51,402 nt of DNA, from contig JAJXUT010000004.1 of assembly GCA_021782655.1 (NCBI GenBank), forward strand, positions 1 to 51,402. Direction: 5' to 3'. Made by a program: the position numbers and the translations under genes. Shown in pieces: positions 28,893-37,424 of this stretch. Position 1 is the stretch's first letter, and each line of letters begins with the position of its first letter. The DNA comes from Deltaproteobacteria bacterium (GTDB lineage: Bacteria; Desulfobacterota; Desulfobulbia; Desulfobulbales; VMSU01). The notes beneath the pieces were generated by a model, which had not been told where the DNA came from, ran no database searches, and saw only the letters and a program-made list of their open reading frames with translations.

Positions 28893-29170
28893 AGGATTTC
28901 CGGTACCTGCCTGGGGTCTCCACCCTGCGGCTTAACGAGGAGGCCTGCGTGGGCTGCGGTCAGTGTCTTCAGGTCTGCCCCCACCGGGTTTTTGCCCGTG
29001 GCCCTGACCGGCGGGCGATGGTCGTTGATCTGGACGGCTGCATGGAGTGCGGGGCCTGCGCCTTGAACTGCCCGGCCCAGGCCCTCTCCGTGAGTCCGGG
29101 GGTGGGTTGTGCCGCCTATGTGATTCAGCGTTGGCTCAAGGGCAAGGACGCGGTGATCGAGTGCTGCTAG
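28889..29170 (+). CDS. hgcB: Mercury-methylation ferredoxin HgcB
   Basis: A 93-residue 2[4Fe-4S] ferredoxin, partner of HgcA and required for methylmercury formation. Clusters are CVGCGQCLQVCP (Cys 20-30) and CMECGACALNCP (Cys 51-61). A lone Cys74 sits in GVGCAAYVIQ, and the protein ends in Glu-Cys-Cys (92-93). The lone and terminal cysteines match features known to matter in HgcB, probably for handing mercury to HgcA. The ATG overlaps the hgcA stop. Confidence 0.96.
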   Translation: MKDFRYLPGVSTLRLNEEACVGCGQCLQVCPHRVFARGPDRRAMVVDLDGCMECGACALNCPAQALSVSPGVGCAAYVIQRWLKGKDAVIECC

Positions 29171-29224
29171 CGAGCAGGAAAGACAGCCCCTCTCCCTGCC
29201 AGCCTTGCCAATGCCGAAATTTGC

Positions 29225-29253
29225 TTGAAATACTCCCCTTGTGTAATTACAAT
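29225..29253 (+). promoter_or_regulatory. Promoter of the mazEF-type pair, with a palindromic operator candidate
   Basis: TTGAAA (29225-29230) and TACAAT (29248-29253) are exactly 17 bases apart, each 5 of 6 to consensus. A perfect palindrome TGTAATTACA (29242-29251) overlaps the -10, a fitting place for self-repression by the antitoxin. Confidence 0.65.
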
Positions 29254-29295
29254 GTATCCACTTAAGGGTCTATTCTGACATAAGAGGAGGGGTGT

Positions 29296-29550
29296 ATGCG
29301 TACAAGTATCGTTCGTATTGGAAATTCACAGGGGATCAGAATCCCGAAGATTATCATTGAACAGTGCCACTTAGGGCCAGATGTTGAGCTTGAAGTTGAG
29401 GGCGAAAAGTTAATTATTCGCTCCGCATCATTCCCTCGCCAAGGCTGGGGGGAAAAGTTCAAGTGTATGGCTGCGGCGGGAGATGACGCTCTCCTCGATG
29501 GTGGGCTGGTTAGCCAATCCTCATGGGATGAGGAAGAGTGGCAATGGTAG
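29296..29550 (+). CDS. AbrB/MazE-type antitoxin
   Basis: An 84-residue protein with an N-terminal swapped-hairpin AbrB/MazE DNA-binding domain (VRIGNSQGIRIPKIIIEQC, LEVEGEKLIIRS). The acidic C-terminus (SSWDEEEWQW) is typical of the toxin-neutralising part. The toxin gene overlaps its end. GC content is lower than in hgcAB. Confidence 0.85.
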   Translation: MRTSIVRIGNSQGIRIPKIIIEQCHLGPDVELEVEGEKLIIRSASFPRQGWGEKFKCMAAAGDDALLDGGLVSQSSWDEEEWQW

Positions 29551-29867
29551 TCAAACGCTTTGAGGTTTACTTGGTCAGTCTTGATCCCACGGTTGGGCGT
29601 GAAATTTGTAAGACTCGGCCATGTCTCGTAATTTCACCAGACGAAATGAACCGTTATGTTGCTACGGCTATCGTTGCGCCCATGACAACCAAAGGCAGGG
29701 AGTACCCTACCCGGGTAACCTGTTTTTTCAATGGCAAGGAGGGTCAGGTGGTTTTTGACCAAATCAGAACCGTTGACAAGTCTCGATTGGCCCACAAACT
29801 CGGGGAAATTGACCCACCAACAAAGGCCAAGGTATTGTCGGTCATTGCTGAAATGTTCGCACCGTAA
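29544..29867 (+). CDS. MazF/PemK-type toxin endoribonuclease
   Basis: A 107-residue toxin. RFEVYLVSLDPTVGREI, KTRPCLVISPDEMN and GKEGQVVFDQIRTVDKSRL are the MazF/PemK motifs, including the conserved QIRTVDK. Toxins of this type cut mRNA. The ATG at 29544 lies within the antitoxin end (7-base overlap); a GTG at 29538 is an alternative. Confidence 0.87.
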   Translation: MVVKRFEVYLVSLDPTVGREICKTRPCLVISPDEMNRYVATAIVAPMTTKGREYPTRVTCFFNGKEGQVVFDQIRTVDKSRLAHKLGEIDPPTKAKVLSVIAEMFAP

Positions 29868-29871
29868 TGCC

Positions 29872-30096
29872 GCGTTGTCCGGTTGGGGAATTGCATCTTC
29901 CGCCCGAACATTAAAAATCCCCCCTGGCCCCCCTTTTTCAAAGGGGGGGAGGTTGACCAGAGACTGCCTCCTCTTTTGAAAAAGGGGGGAGGGGGGCCAG
30001 AGAACTGCTTCCCCCTTTGAAAAAGGGGGATTGAGGGGGATTTTCTGAACTACAGCACCACAAATTGCATGATGCAATTTCCTAACCGGACAACGC
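29872..30096. mobile_element. MITE-like element with 25-bp terminal inverted repeats
   Basis: A 225-base non-coding element. Its ends, 29872-29896 and 30072-30096, are inverted repeats matching at 23 of 25 positions. Inside, from 29912 to 30046, are several C-run/G-run palindromes of the form CCCCCTTTTTCAAAGGGGG. The right end also holds AAATTGCAT-G-ATGCAATTT. No transposase is present and no target-site duplication is clear. Confidence 0.75.
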
Positions 30097-30105
30097 TGAC
30101 CTCGC

Positions 30106-31200
30106 TTAAAGATCGAGGAAGGTCGAGTCGCGGTTTAGCTGCTCGTGGCCGGTCTCGGTGATCACCGCCATGTTTTCGAGCCGGATGCCGCCCCAGCCCT
30201 TGAGATAGACGCCGGGCTCCACCGTCACCACCATCCCCGCCCTAAGCAGCTTGCGGTTTCTGGGGCTGAGCGAGGGGGCCTCGTGCACCGCCAGCCCCAC
30301 TCCGTGCCCCAGGCCGTGGCCGAAGTCCGGGCCGTGGCCCGCCTCGTTTATCACCCGCCTGGCCGCCAAGTCCACCTCCCGCCCCGAGACCCCGGCCCTC
30401 AGCGCCGCCAGCCCCGCCAGTTGCGCCCGCCGCACCAGCCGAAACAGGGAGACGGTGCGTTCGTCGGGCGCGCCCAGGACGATGGTGCGGGTCATGTCCG
30501 AGCAGTAGCCGTCCAGCACCAGGCCCATGTCGATGATCACCGGCTCGCCCGTGGCCAGGGGCCGGTGGCTGGGGGTGGCGTGGGGCAGGGCGGCGTTGGG
30601 GCCTCCGGCGACGATGGTGTCGAAACTGGGCCGTTCGGCGCCCTTAAGCCGCATGGCGTTTTCCAGGGCCAGGGCGATTTCGATCTCGCTCTGGCCGGGC
30701 CGGATGCTGGGATAGACCGCCTGAAAGACCGCCTCGTTTAAGGCCACCGAGCGCCGGATGGCGGCTAACTCTCGGGCTTGCTTGATTTGGCGCCGGCGCT
30801 CGATCTCGCCGTCCAGGGCGACTAGCCGGACGCCCAGTGGCTGGCAGAGCCGCTGCAATGCCAGGTGCTGGGAATATAGGCAGTAGCGGGGCTCGAAGGC
30901 CAGGCTACGGGCCTTGAACTTGGGCAGCAGGGTCTGGAGCAGGGCGGGCAGGCCGTGGCGGTAGAGGAGGATGTCGTAGCCCGTAGCCTCCCGTTCCGCC
31001 TGAAGCTGGTAGCGGAAGTCGGTGAGCAGCAGGGGCCGGCCCCGGCGGGGGATGAGCAGCGCCCCCGAGGACTCGCTGATCCCGTGATCCAGGGCCGTGA
31101 AGCCGCTTAAAAAACGGCGGTTCTCGGGCTGGCCGACCAGGAAGAGGTCGAGGCCGCGGCGGGCGAGCAGCAGTTGAAGTTGGGAGAGGGAGTCGTGCAC
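30106..31200 (-). CDS. Xaa-Pro aminopeptidase/M24 peptidase
   Basis: A 364-residue cytoplasmic metallopeptidase, GTG start. The N-terminal creatinase-like domain (LLLARRGLDLFLVGQPENRRF) precedes the M24 catalytic domain. Metal ligands appear in VIIDMGLVLDGYCSDMTRTI, GHGLGHGVGLAVHEAP and VTVEPGVYL. It should remove residues before proline from peptides. The stop lies 10 bases from the MITE end. Confidence 0.92.
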   Translation of the reverse strand: MHDSLSQLQLLLARRGLDLFLVGQPENRRFLSGFTALDHGISESSGALLIPRRGRPLLLTDFRYQLQAEREATGYDILLYRHGLPALLQTLLPKFKARSLAFEPRYCLYSQHLALQRLCQPLGVRLVALDGEIERRRQIKQARELAAIRRSVALNEAVFQAVYPSIRPGQSEIEIALALENAMRLKGAERPSFDTIVAGGPNAALPHATPSHRPLATGEPVIIDMGLVLDGYCSDMTRTIVLGAPDERTVSLFRLVRRAQLAGLAALRAGVSGREVDLAARRVINEAGHGPDFGHGLGHGVGLAVHEAPSLSPRNRKLLRAGMVVTVEPGVYLKGWGGIRLENMAVITETGHEQLNRDSTFLDL

Positions 31201-31262
31201 GGCGGCCCCAGGATACCTTTCGTCCCGAGCCAGGGCAAGCTATTTGGGGGGGCGGCGGGGCG

Positions 31263-31302
31263 AAAAAAAAAGGGGGCGGCGGCCCGAAGACCGTCGCCCC
31301 CC
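31263..31302 (-). terminator. Terminator of the flagellin gene
   Basis: On the minus strand, after the flagellin stop, GGGGGCGACGGTC and GGCCGCCGCCCCC form a stem with a TTCG loop, followed by nine T. This is a strong intrinsic terminator with a stable UUCG tetraloop. Confidence 0.9.
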
Positions 31303-31341
31303 TTGGTTTGAGGTTTTGGAAAATTAGCCTTCCGCCAGGGC

Positions 31342-34038
31342 TTAGCCTTGCAGCAGGCTCAACACCGACTTGCCGGAGGCGTTGGACTGTGCCATGGCAA
31401 AGGAGCCGGCCTGGACCAGGATCTGCATCCGGGAGAAGTTGGAGGAGGCCTCGGCGAAGTCGGTGTCCCGGATGTTTGATTCCGCCGAGGTCACGTTGAC
31501 CTGGGTGACCGAGATGTTGGAGATGGTCGAGGTCAACTGGTTCTGCACCGAACCTAAGCCAGAACGCACCTTGTCCAGGTCCTTCAAGGCCGAGTCGGCC
31601 ACCGAGATGGCGATCTGCGCCCCGGCCTGGGTGGTGACGTCCACGTCGGAGAGCCGATAAGCGCCGGTCTTGGTGCTGGTGCCCTCCGCCGAGCTGTCGG
31701 TGGCGTGGGTGTTAGGGGTTAAGGTGCTGCCTGCCGCCAGGGTGGAGCCGGTGTGCAGGGTCATCATGTTGGCCAGGGTGGTCGTCCCGGAGGTGGTGAT
31801 GTCTGCGGTCAGGGCGCTGCCGGCCTTGTAGGTGGTGCCGTTGGAGGCCACCACGTCGTTGGTCAGATAGGTGCCGGCCTTGAGGATGCTGCCGGAAGCA
31901 AGGGTGGACCCGGTCTCCAGGCGCATGCCGATGGTGCTGTCCACGACCTCGTTGTTGGCCGTGGTGACGGTGCCGCCAATGCTTGAGCCCTCTGCCAGGA
32001 CAAATCCGTTGGCCAGGGTCGAGTTGGCGCCCAAGGTCATATTGCCACCGGCGACAGTGATGGCCGCATTGTTGTTCCAGGCGTTGGACAGGGAAGTGCC
32101 AGTCGCCAAGGTGGCGGTGGTGGCTAGGTTTGATCCGGAGCCCAAGGTCATGCTGCCACTGGTGGCAAAGCCCGTACCGACGGTCACACCGTAGGACTGG
32201 TTCAGGCTGGTGCCGCCTGCCAGCGTAACGGCGCCGGCAGTGCCAGAGGCGAGGGTGGAGCTGCTGGCCAGGGTCATGTTGCCAGATAGGGTCATGGCCG
32301 ATGCAAGATCAACCTCGGTGTAAAGTTGCGAGCCATTCTTAAGCGTGGCACCGGCCGCGCCAGAGGATATAGTGGTGCCGGCGGCCAGGGTGCCAGCGCC
32401 GTTGGTAAAGGTCATCGTGCCGCTCACGGTAGCAGCTCCAGTCAAGACGGTATACAATCCGGAAGTAGTGGAACTAATGGCGGCAGTAAAGTTTGCCGCA
32501 TTGTAATCGGCAGTGAGGAATGAGGTCCCGGTCGCCAGCGACGAGCCGCTGCCCAGTGATGTCCCCGTCGTGACGGTGCTCGAGGCGGTTAAGGCACTCA
32601 AGGTGCCGGAGACCACCACATCGCCCGCCAGCACGGTACCGCTACCGATCTTGGTGCCGGATTGCAGGGTGGAGCCGCTGCCCACCGTGCCGGTGACCCC
32701 GGTTATGTTGCCACTAACCGTCAAGGTCGCGGCGCCGACCCCGTAACCTAGGGTGGTGCCGGAGCCGATGGTGCTGCCGCTGCTCAAGTTGGAGCCGGAA
32801 CCTATGGAGCTGCCGCCGGTGGTATAGACGTTGCCCGAAATGGCGGTGGTACCCGCTATGCTCAGGGTGGAGTTGGCGCCGATGGTGGAGCCAGCGACAA
32901 CGGTCGAACCCGAGGCCAGGGTGGAGGCGACACTGGTGGTGGTGGCGCCCTGGGTCTGCAGGAGGTTGTCCAGCAGGGCCACCGCCTGGCCGCCGTCCCG
33001 GTTGTTCAACACGATTTCGCCCGTGCCCTGCTGGGTCAGGTTGATCTGGCCCAGGGTGGACATAGAGGCGGTGCCACCCAGAACAGCGGTGGTGTTGCTG
33101 CCTTGGGTCACCTGTATGGCCCGGCCGTCGCTGGAGGTCAGGGTCAGCTTGCCATCGTTGCCTACCGAGGCCACCACCCCGTGCTGGGAGGTTTTCTGGT
33201 TGATGGCCGCGACCAAGGCGCCGTTGGCGTCGTTGTCCTGCACCGCCACCGCGCCGATCGTCACCCCGTTGATGGCAAAGGTGGAGTCGGTGGTGCCGGC
33301 GGCAACGCTGGCGGTGGTGGTACTCTGCACCACCGCCTGGGCCGAGACGCCCAGGACGTCGCTAAGTTTGTTGATGGAGTCCGCCACCGCCGCCAAGCTA
33401 TGATCACGGGTGTTGTCGTAGGCGATATTCACCGAGTTCAAGGAGTAGGTCTGATTCTTCAGGTTGCTGTACAACGCCAACTCCGCGTTGCCGGTGCCGC
33501 CAAAGGTCAGGGAGGAGGTGGAAATATGGCCGACCTTGGCGGATTCGGTGGAGTCGATGGATACCGCCACCGTCTCTCCGGAGTAGGCGCCGATCTGGAA
33601 ACTCTTGTTGGTGAAGTTGCCGGACAAGAGTTTCTGGCCGTTGAAGGCGGTGGTCTTGGCGATGTTGTCCAACTCCTGCATCAGCTTGGTGATATCGGAC
33701 TGGATGGCGTTACGGGAGTCGGTAGTCTGCCCGTCCTGGGCCGCCTGAATAGCCTTGGTCTTGATGGTGTTGACGATATTGATGGATTCCGCCAGGGCGC
33801 CGTCGGCGGTCTGCACCATGGAGATGCCGTCGTTGGCGTTCTTGATCGCCTGCCCCAAACCCAGGGCCTGAGATTTCAGCGAGTCGGCAATGGCCATGCC
33901 GGAGGCGTCATCGGCGGCCTTGTTGATCCGCAGGCCGGACGACAGTTGCTCCAGCACCGAGGAAAGGCTGGAGTCGTTCTTGATCATGTTGTTGTGGGCG
34001 GTCAACGCCGCCACGTTGGTGTTAATGCGTAAGGTCAT
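31342..34038 (-). CDS. fliC: Giant flagellin with repetitive central domain
   Basis: An 898-residue flagellar filament protein; usual flagellins have about 270-500. The N-terminal D0/D1 (LRINTNVAALTAHNNM, LSSGLRINKAADDASGMAIA) and C-terminal D1/D0 (ESNIRDTDFAEASSNFSRM, LVQAGSFAMAQSNASGKSVL) are canonical. Between them, about residues 370-775, lies a Gly/Ser/Thr-rich array with a six-residue period (STIGSG-TTLGYG, STLQSG-TKIGSG-TVLAGD-VVVSGT), suggesting a beta-solenoid. GGAGG is 7 bases before the start. Abundant Ser/Thr would give many O-glycosylation sites, which fits the adjacent Maf and legionaminate genes. The tandem-like DNA looks prone to slippage. Confidence 0.95.
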   Translation of the reverse strand: MTLRINTNVAALTAHNNMIKNDSSLSSVLEQLSSGLRINKAADDASGMAIADSLKSQALGLGQAIKNANDGISMVQTADGALAESINIVNTIKTKAIQAAQDGQTTDSRNAIQSDITKLMQELDNIAKTTAFNGQKLLSGNFTNKSFQIGAYSGETVAVSIDSTESAKVGHISTSSLTFGGTGNAELALYSNLKNQTYSLNSVNIAYDNTRDHSLAAVADSINKLSDVLGVSAQAVVQSTTTASVAAGTTDSTFAINGVTIGAVAVQDNDANGALVAAINQKTSQHGVVASVGNDGKLTLTSSDGRAIQVTQGSNTTAVLGGTASMSTLGQINLTQQGTGEIVLNNRDGGQAVALLDNLLQTQGATTTSVASTLASGSTVVAGSTIGANSTLSIAGTTAISGNVYTTGGSSIGSGSNLSSGSTIGSGTTLGYGVGAATLTVSGNITGVTGTVGSGSTLQSGTKIGSGTVLAGDVVVSGTLSALTASSTVTTGTSLGSGSSLATGTSFLTADYNAANFTAAISSTTSGLYTVLTGAATVSGTMTFTNGAGTLAAGTTISSGAAGATLKNGSQLYTEVDLASAMTLSGNMTLASSSTLASGTAGAVTLAGGTSLNQSYGVTVGTGFATSGSMTLGSGSNLATTATLATGTSLSNAWNNNAAITVAGGNMTLGANSTLANGFVLAEGSSIGGTVTTANNEVVDSTIGMRLETGSTLASGSILKAGTYLTNDVVASNGTTYKAGSALTADITTSGTTTLANMMTLHTGSTLAAGSTLTPNTHATDSSAEGTSTKTGAYRLSDVDVTTQAGAQIAISVADSALKDLDKVRSGLGSVQNQLTSTISNISVTQVNVTSAESNIRDTDFAEASSNFSRMQILVQAGSFAMAQSNASGKSVLSLLQG
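31700..32930 (-). repeat. Degenerate hexapeptide-coding repeat array within the flagellin
   Basis: The coding DNA repeats short GGC/AGC/ACC-rich units that encode S/T-x-[LIV]-x-[SAT]-G six-residue steps. Copies are divergent, not identical, so the repeat is mainly visible in the protein. Edges are approximate. Confidence 0.7.
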
Positions 34039-34511
34039 GGTGGTTCCTCCGTGAGGTTGTGAGCGAGGGATTCCGTTCCCCCAGTTGGATGATTAAGCTT
34101 AAGCCTGCCAAGTTAACGATGGTCGAGCTGTGAGGCGCTATGCCGGCGACGTTGTCTGCTCACCTCCTTTGCTGGCCGCTCGCCTTCATATTGAGGATTA
34201 ATTCCAGATGGTTCCTGGCCTCTCTAGTCAAAGGTCGTATCGGCAGCCGCAGGGATAACTTGAAAGATATTCTCAAGCCCGGCGGCGTTGCGGGGCGCTT
34301 TGGCCCGTTCGACATGCCGGAGGTATGGCCCACTCGACCCAAACGCCCCGCTCCTTGCATATCAGCCCTTTTGCTTAGCCATCGGCTACCTTTTTGCGAG
34401 ATCATCAACTGTTATGCCTTGCGTTTTGGTATGGGCATTGCTTAAGGTGAACAAAATCAGGCAGTATTTGCCGTCCCATTACGAGATGATTATTCACGGG
34501 CAGGAGAGGGA
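34039..34511. promoter_or_regulatory. Divergent flagellin-Maf control region with long imperfect palindrome
   Basis: A 473-base spacer between the divergent flagellin and Maf genes. Bases 34292-34349 fold as a long hairpin: GGGGCG/CGCCCC, TTTGG/CCAAA, TCGA/TCGA and CATGCC/GGTATG stems with short mismatches. Neither a clean sigma-28 nor a sigma-54 site could be assigned. Short frames here look non-coding. Confidence 0.4.
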
Positions 34512-37400
34512 ATGAACGACAACCGTCCAGACTTTTTCGAACGAAATTGCGCCCTGCTGAAAAACCGGCATCCCCAGGCGTGGCAGGCGGTTGCGAAGAG
34601 GCTGACCGAGACGGAGGGCGAAGTCGTTTGGGCCGCCAACGGCAAACCTAACCTTTGGTTCACCGACCAAAACCAAAACTGCGTCGCCCTCCATATCCCG
34701 GAAGACCCCGAAACCGAGGCCCGTCATTTCATTGACATGGTGCCGGAACAGTTCGAGGGAACCGTGACCCTTGCCGGCATGGGGCTTGGTTACGCGCCGC
34801 TGGCCATTATTCAGAACCGGCCACGGATCCGGCACCTGGCGGTGTTCGAGCCCAGTGTAGGCATCTTCTTGCAGGCCTTGCGCGTCATGGACTTGGCCGC
34901 GCTGCTCAACGACCAACGCCTCATCCTGGGCATTGGCGAGGAGGTAAATGTCGCGGCGGTTATGGAGCCAGCCCACAAGGCCTTGCAGCTAGAGGCCATC
35001 CAGAACCTGCAACATCTGCCCTCGTTTGCGCTCAATTTTGCCAGATACAACCGCATAAACCAAGCGGTTAGTGAGCATTGCGGCTCGTTCAACATCGAAG
35101 GCAACACCCTAAACTTCATGGGCCGCGATTTTTTGGAGAATCGGCTACGGCACCTGAGCTCCATGCACCACAACCGGTTTTTGGAGGAGCTGGCGGGGCA
35201 GATGAAGAATGTCCCGGCCATCCTGGTCTCCGCCGGGCCGTCGCTGGACAAAAATGTCCACCTCCTGGCCCAGGCGAAGGGCCGGGCCCTGATCCTGGCC
35301 GCCGACTCGGCCCTGCCGGCCCTGGCCGCCAGGGGCATCATGCCGGACTTCGTTGGCACTATCGACCCGCTGGAGTTGATCTTCGAGAAGGTGGCGGGAT
35401 GCGCTGCCCAGGTGCATGACGTCTCACTGCTCTGCATGTCCTGGGCGAGCAGCAAGATGGCCAAGATCTTTCCGGCGGAGCAGATCTTCTGGGGTTTCGG
35501 CAGTAAACCCATCGAGGCATGGATGGCGTCGCTCTTCGGTAACCGGCTGTTGACCGCCGGGGCGGGATCGGTAGCGCATCTGAATCTTCTTTCCTCCCTG
35601 ATCATGGAGTGTTCACCGGTCGTATTCATTGGACAGGATCTTTCCTTCTCCCCCGAAAAAAGCCATTCCGCCAACACGGTGCTGCAAACCAACGATCTGG
35701 TCAACGACCTGCTGAACAATAAAGACGATATTGTTTGGCTTGATGGAATCAATGGCGGCAAGGTTATTTCAAATCGCGGAATGCACGCCCATAAGTTATT
35801 CTTTGAAAAGATAATCAAGGATCACAAATGGAAATATATCAATGCCACCGAAGGTGGATGCCATATTGAGGGCACTGAGGTAATGCCGCTTGCCGAGGTT
35901 TTATCCACCTATTGCAGTCATGATGTGCCCCTGGAAGATATCATCGGCAAGCTAAAACATACCGGACACGAATCGTCGGTTGGCCATCTATTGCAGGAGT
36001 TAGACAAGATCATCTGCGACGGAAAATCCTTGCTGAATAAAATTGACCTTGCCGACCAACTGTCCGGGGAAATACTTTCCTGGCTGGGAGGTGAGGGGCA
36101 CGGCAAGAAACGTCCCCCCAGTTCGTTTGCCACCTTGCCCAAATTCATCCAGAAAAAGATCTCCCACCTTGACAAAATCAACGACCAGTTGGACGCCGGG
36201 CACAGCGTCTGGCCGCTCATGCAAGAGGTTACCATCGCCGGGCTTAGGAGCAGCGAACAGCAACGGCATGCCATCGCGATGCTGGCCGATAACCCGCGTC
36301 GCTACCCAGAATGGCTAAAGAAAAATGCTCAACGTTTCTTGCAGATAAATCAGGTCAGGAGGGAGGTGCTACCCCTGTTGACCGGGCAGCTTTCCGCGAA
36401 TATCCATTTCCTCAAAGAGGAGGCGCGGCTGCTTGACGCCCTTGACAGCGAACCGTTTGCCCCCGAAAGGCTGCTGGAACTAGCCCGGCTATATTTCGAG
36501 GCTGGCAACCTGACGCTTGCCCGGCCAGGGGTCGAAAGACTGCGCGAACTGCTCCCCGAGTCCGCCGAGGTCAAATTCATGCTGGGGGTGTTTGCGGCCC
36601 ACTACGAGGAGTACGCAAGGGCGGAGTCGCTGTTTGCCGAGGCGTCAAGGACAGAGCCAACGTACGCCGGGCGTATTGCCTCATTCCGGCAACAACAGGG
36701 GGATGCGTATATAAAATACGCCGCGCATTTTGTAAACACAGACAAGGGCACCTGCCGGAGACTGCTGGCCAAGGGCTTACGTTACGCCCCCGAGCACGCC
36801 GGACTTGCCCAGCACCTGACCGCCCTCTGCGACCAGGCGCTGGTAGAGATGGGGCGGCAGGAGTCGGCAGGAAACATCGACAAGATCGAGTCGATATGCA
36901 CTCCCTGGCTTGCCGATCTGAAAACCAACCCCCAGCTTGCGGCGGTTATTGGCCCTAAACGCACCGCGCAACTTCATCGCCTCCAGGGGGCGGCGTTCGC
37001 CGAACGGCAAGATTATTCCAAGGCGGCGGCGGAATTCAGTGCGGCCTTGCGCCTCACCCCGGAGGACCCTGCCCTGCATCTCGTTGTCACCGGCATGTAT
37101 TTCGCCATGCGACTATATCCGCAAGGCATAGCCCACCTGGAGATGGCGGTTTCCTTGGATGGCGTGTATGCGGTACACTGGGAAGAGATCGGAGACACAT
37201 TGTTTGCGGCGGGTCAACATGCGGAGGCGATTACTGCCTACGAAAAATGCTTCACCTGCCTGCCGGAGCGGATTAACCTGATTAAGAAAATCGGCGATTG
37301 CTATCTGGCATCTGATCAACTAGAAGCCGCCCGAGAGGCGTATTTGCAGGTGAAGATAAAGATGCAGGAGATTGCGGACATTAAAACTATAGTGCAATGA
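34512..37400 (+). CDS. Motility accessory factor (Maf/DUF115) flagellin glycosyltransferase with TPR-like C-terminus
   Basis: A 962-residue cytoplasmic protein. The central Maf/DUF115 domain (AILVSAGPSLDKNVHLL, ADSALPALAARGIMPDFVGTIDP, FIGQDLSFS) is the family that transfers nonulosonic acids such as legionaminic or pseudaminic acid to flagellin Ser/Thr. The last ~350 residues look like tetratricopeptide repeats (LLELARLYFEAGNL, GAAFAERQDYSKAAAEFSAA, EEIGDTLFAAGQHAEAI). Position opposite the flagellin gene and just before the legB operon supports the role. Shine-Dalgarno GGAGAGGGA precedes the ATG. Confidence 0.88.
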   Translation: MNDNRPDFFERNCALLKNRHPQAWQAVAKRLTETEGEVVWAANGKPNLWFTDQNQNCVALHIPEDPETEARHFIDMVPEQFEGTVTLAGMGLGYAPLAIIQNRPRIRHLAVFEPSVGIFLQALRVMDLAALLNDQRLILGIGEEVNVAAVMEPAHKALQLEAIQNLQHLPSFALNFARYNRINQAVSEHCGSFNIEGNTLNFMGRDFLENRLRHLSSMHHNRFLEELAGQMKNVPAILVSAGPSLDKNVHLLAQAKGRALILAADSALPALAARGIMPDFVGTIDPLELIFEKVAGCAAQVHDVSLLCMSWASSKMAKIFPAEQIFWGFGSKPIEAWMASLFGNRLLTAGAGSVAHLNLLSSLIMECSPVVFIGQDLSFSPEKSHSANTVLQTNDLVNDLLNNKDDIVWLDGINGGKVISNRGMHAHKLFFEKIIKDHKWKYINATEGGCHIEGTEVMPLAEVLSTYCSHDVPLEDIIGKLKHTGHESSVGHLLQELDKIICDGKSLLNKIDLADQLSGEILSWLGGEGHGKKRPPSSFATLPKFIQKKISHLDKINDQLDAGHSVWPLMQEVTIAGLRSSEQQRHAIAMLADNPRRYPEWLKKNAQRFLQINQVRREVLPLLTGQLSANIHFLKEEARLLDALDSEPFAPERLLELARLYFEAGNLTLARPGVERLRELLPESAEVKFMLGVFAAHYEEYARAESLFAEASRTEPTYAGRIASFRQQQGDAYIKYAAHFVNTDKGTCRRLLAKGLRYAPEHAGLAQHLTALCDQALVEMGRQESAGNIDKIESICTPWLADLKTNPQLAAVIGPKRTAQLHRLQGAAFAERQDYSKAAAEFSAALRLTPEDPALHLVVTGMYFAMRLYPQGIAHLEMAVSLDGVYAVHWEEIGDTLFAAGQHAEAITAYEKCFTCLPERINLIKKIGDCYLASDQLEAAREAYLQVKIKMQEIADIKTIVQ

Positions 37401-37424
37401 TTATCCAAATGGTGACGAAATAAT

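Noticed and set aside
29912-30046. Regularly spaced C-run/G-run repeats that look like a small CRISPR array
   Set aside because: They are inverted rather than direct, have no uniform spacers, and lie inside an element with terminal inverted repeats.
31700-32930. Flagellin repeats as a CRISPR or minisatellite
   Set aside because: Copies are degenerate and in frame, with a six-residue protein period; the flagellin frame is intact throughout.
33103-34032. 309-residue frame antisense to the flagellin N-terminus
   Set aside because: Gly/Val/His-rich shadow of the conserved flagellin coding strand.
34103-34118. Possible sigma-54 site upstream of the flagellin on the minus strand
   Set aside because: The GC and GG elements are one base too close for a -24/-12 promoter.
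34160-34408. 82-residue minus-strand frame in the flagellin-Maf spacer
   Set aside because: Covers the long palindrome, with no Shine-Dalgarno or recognisable motif.
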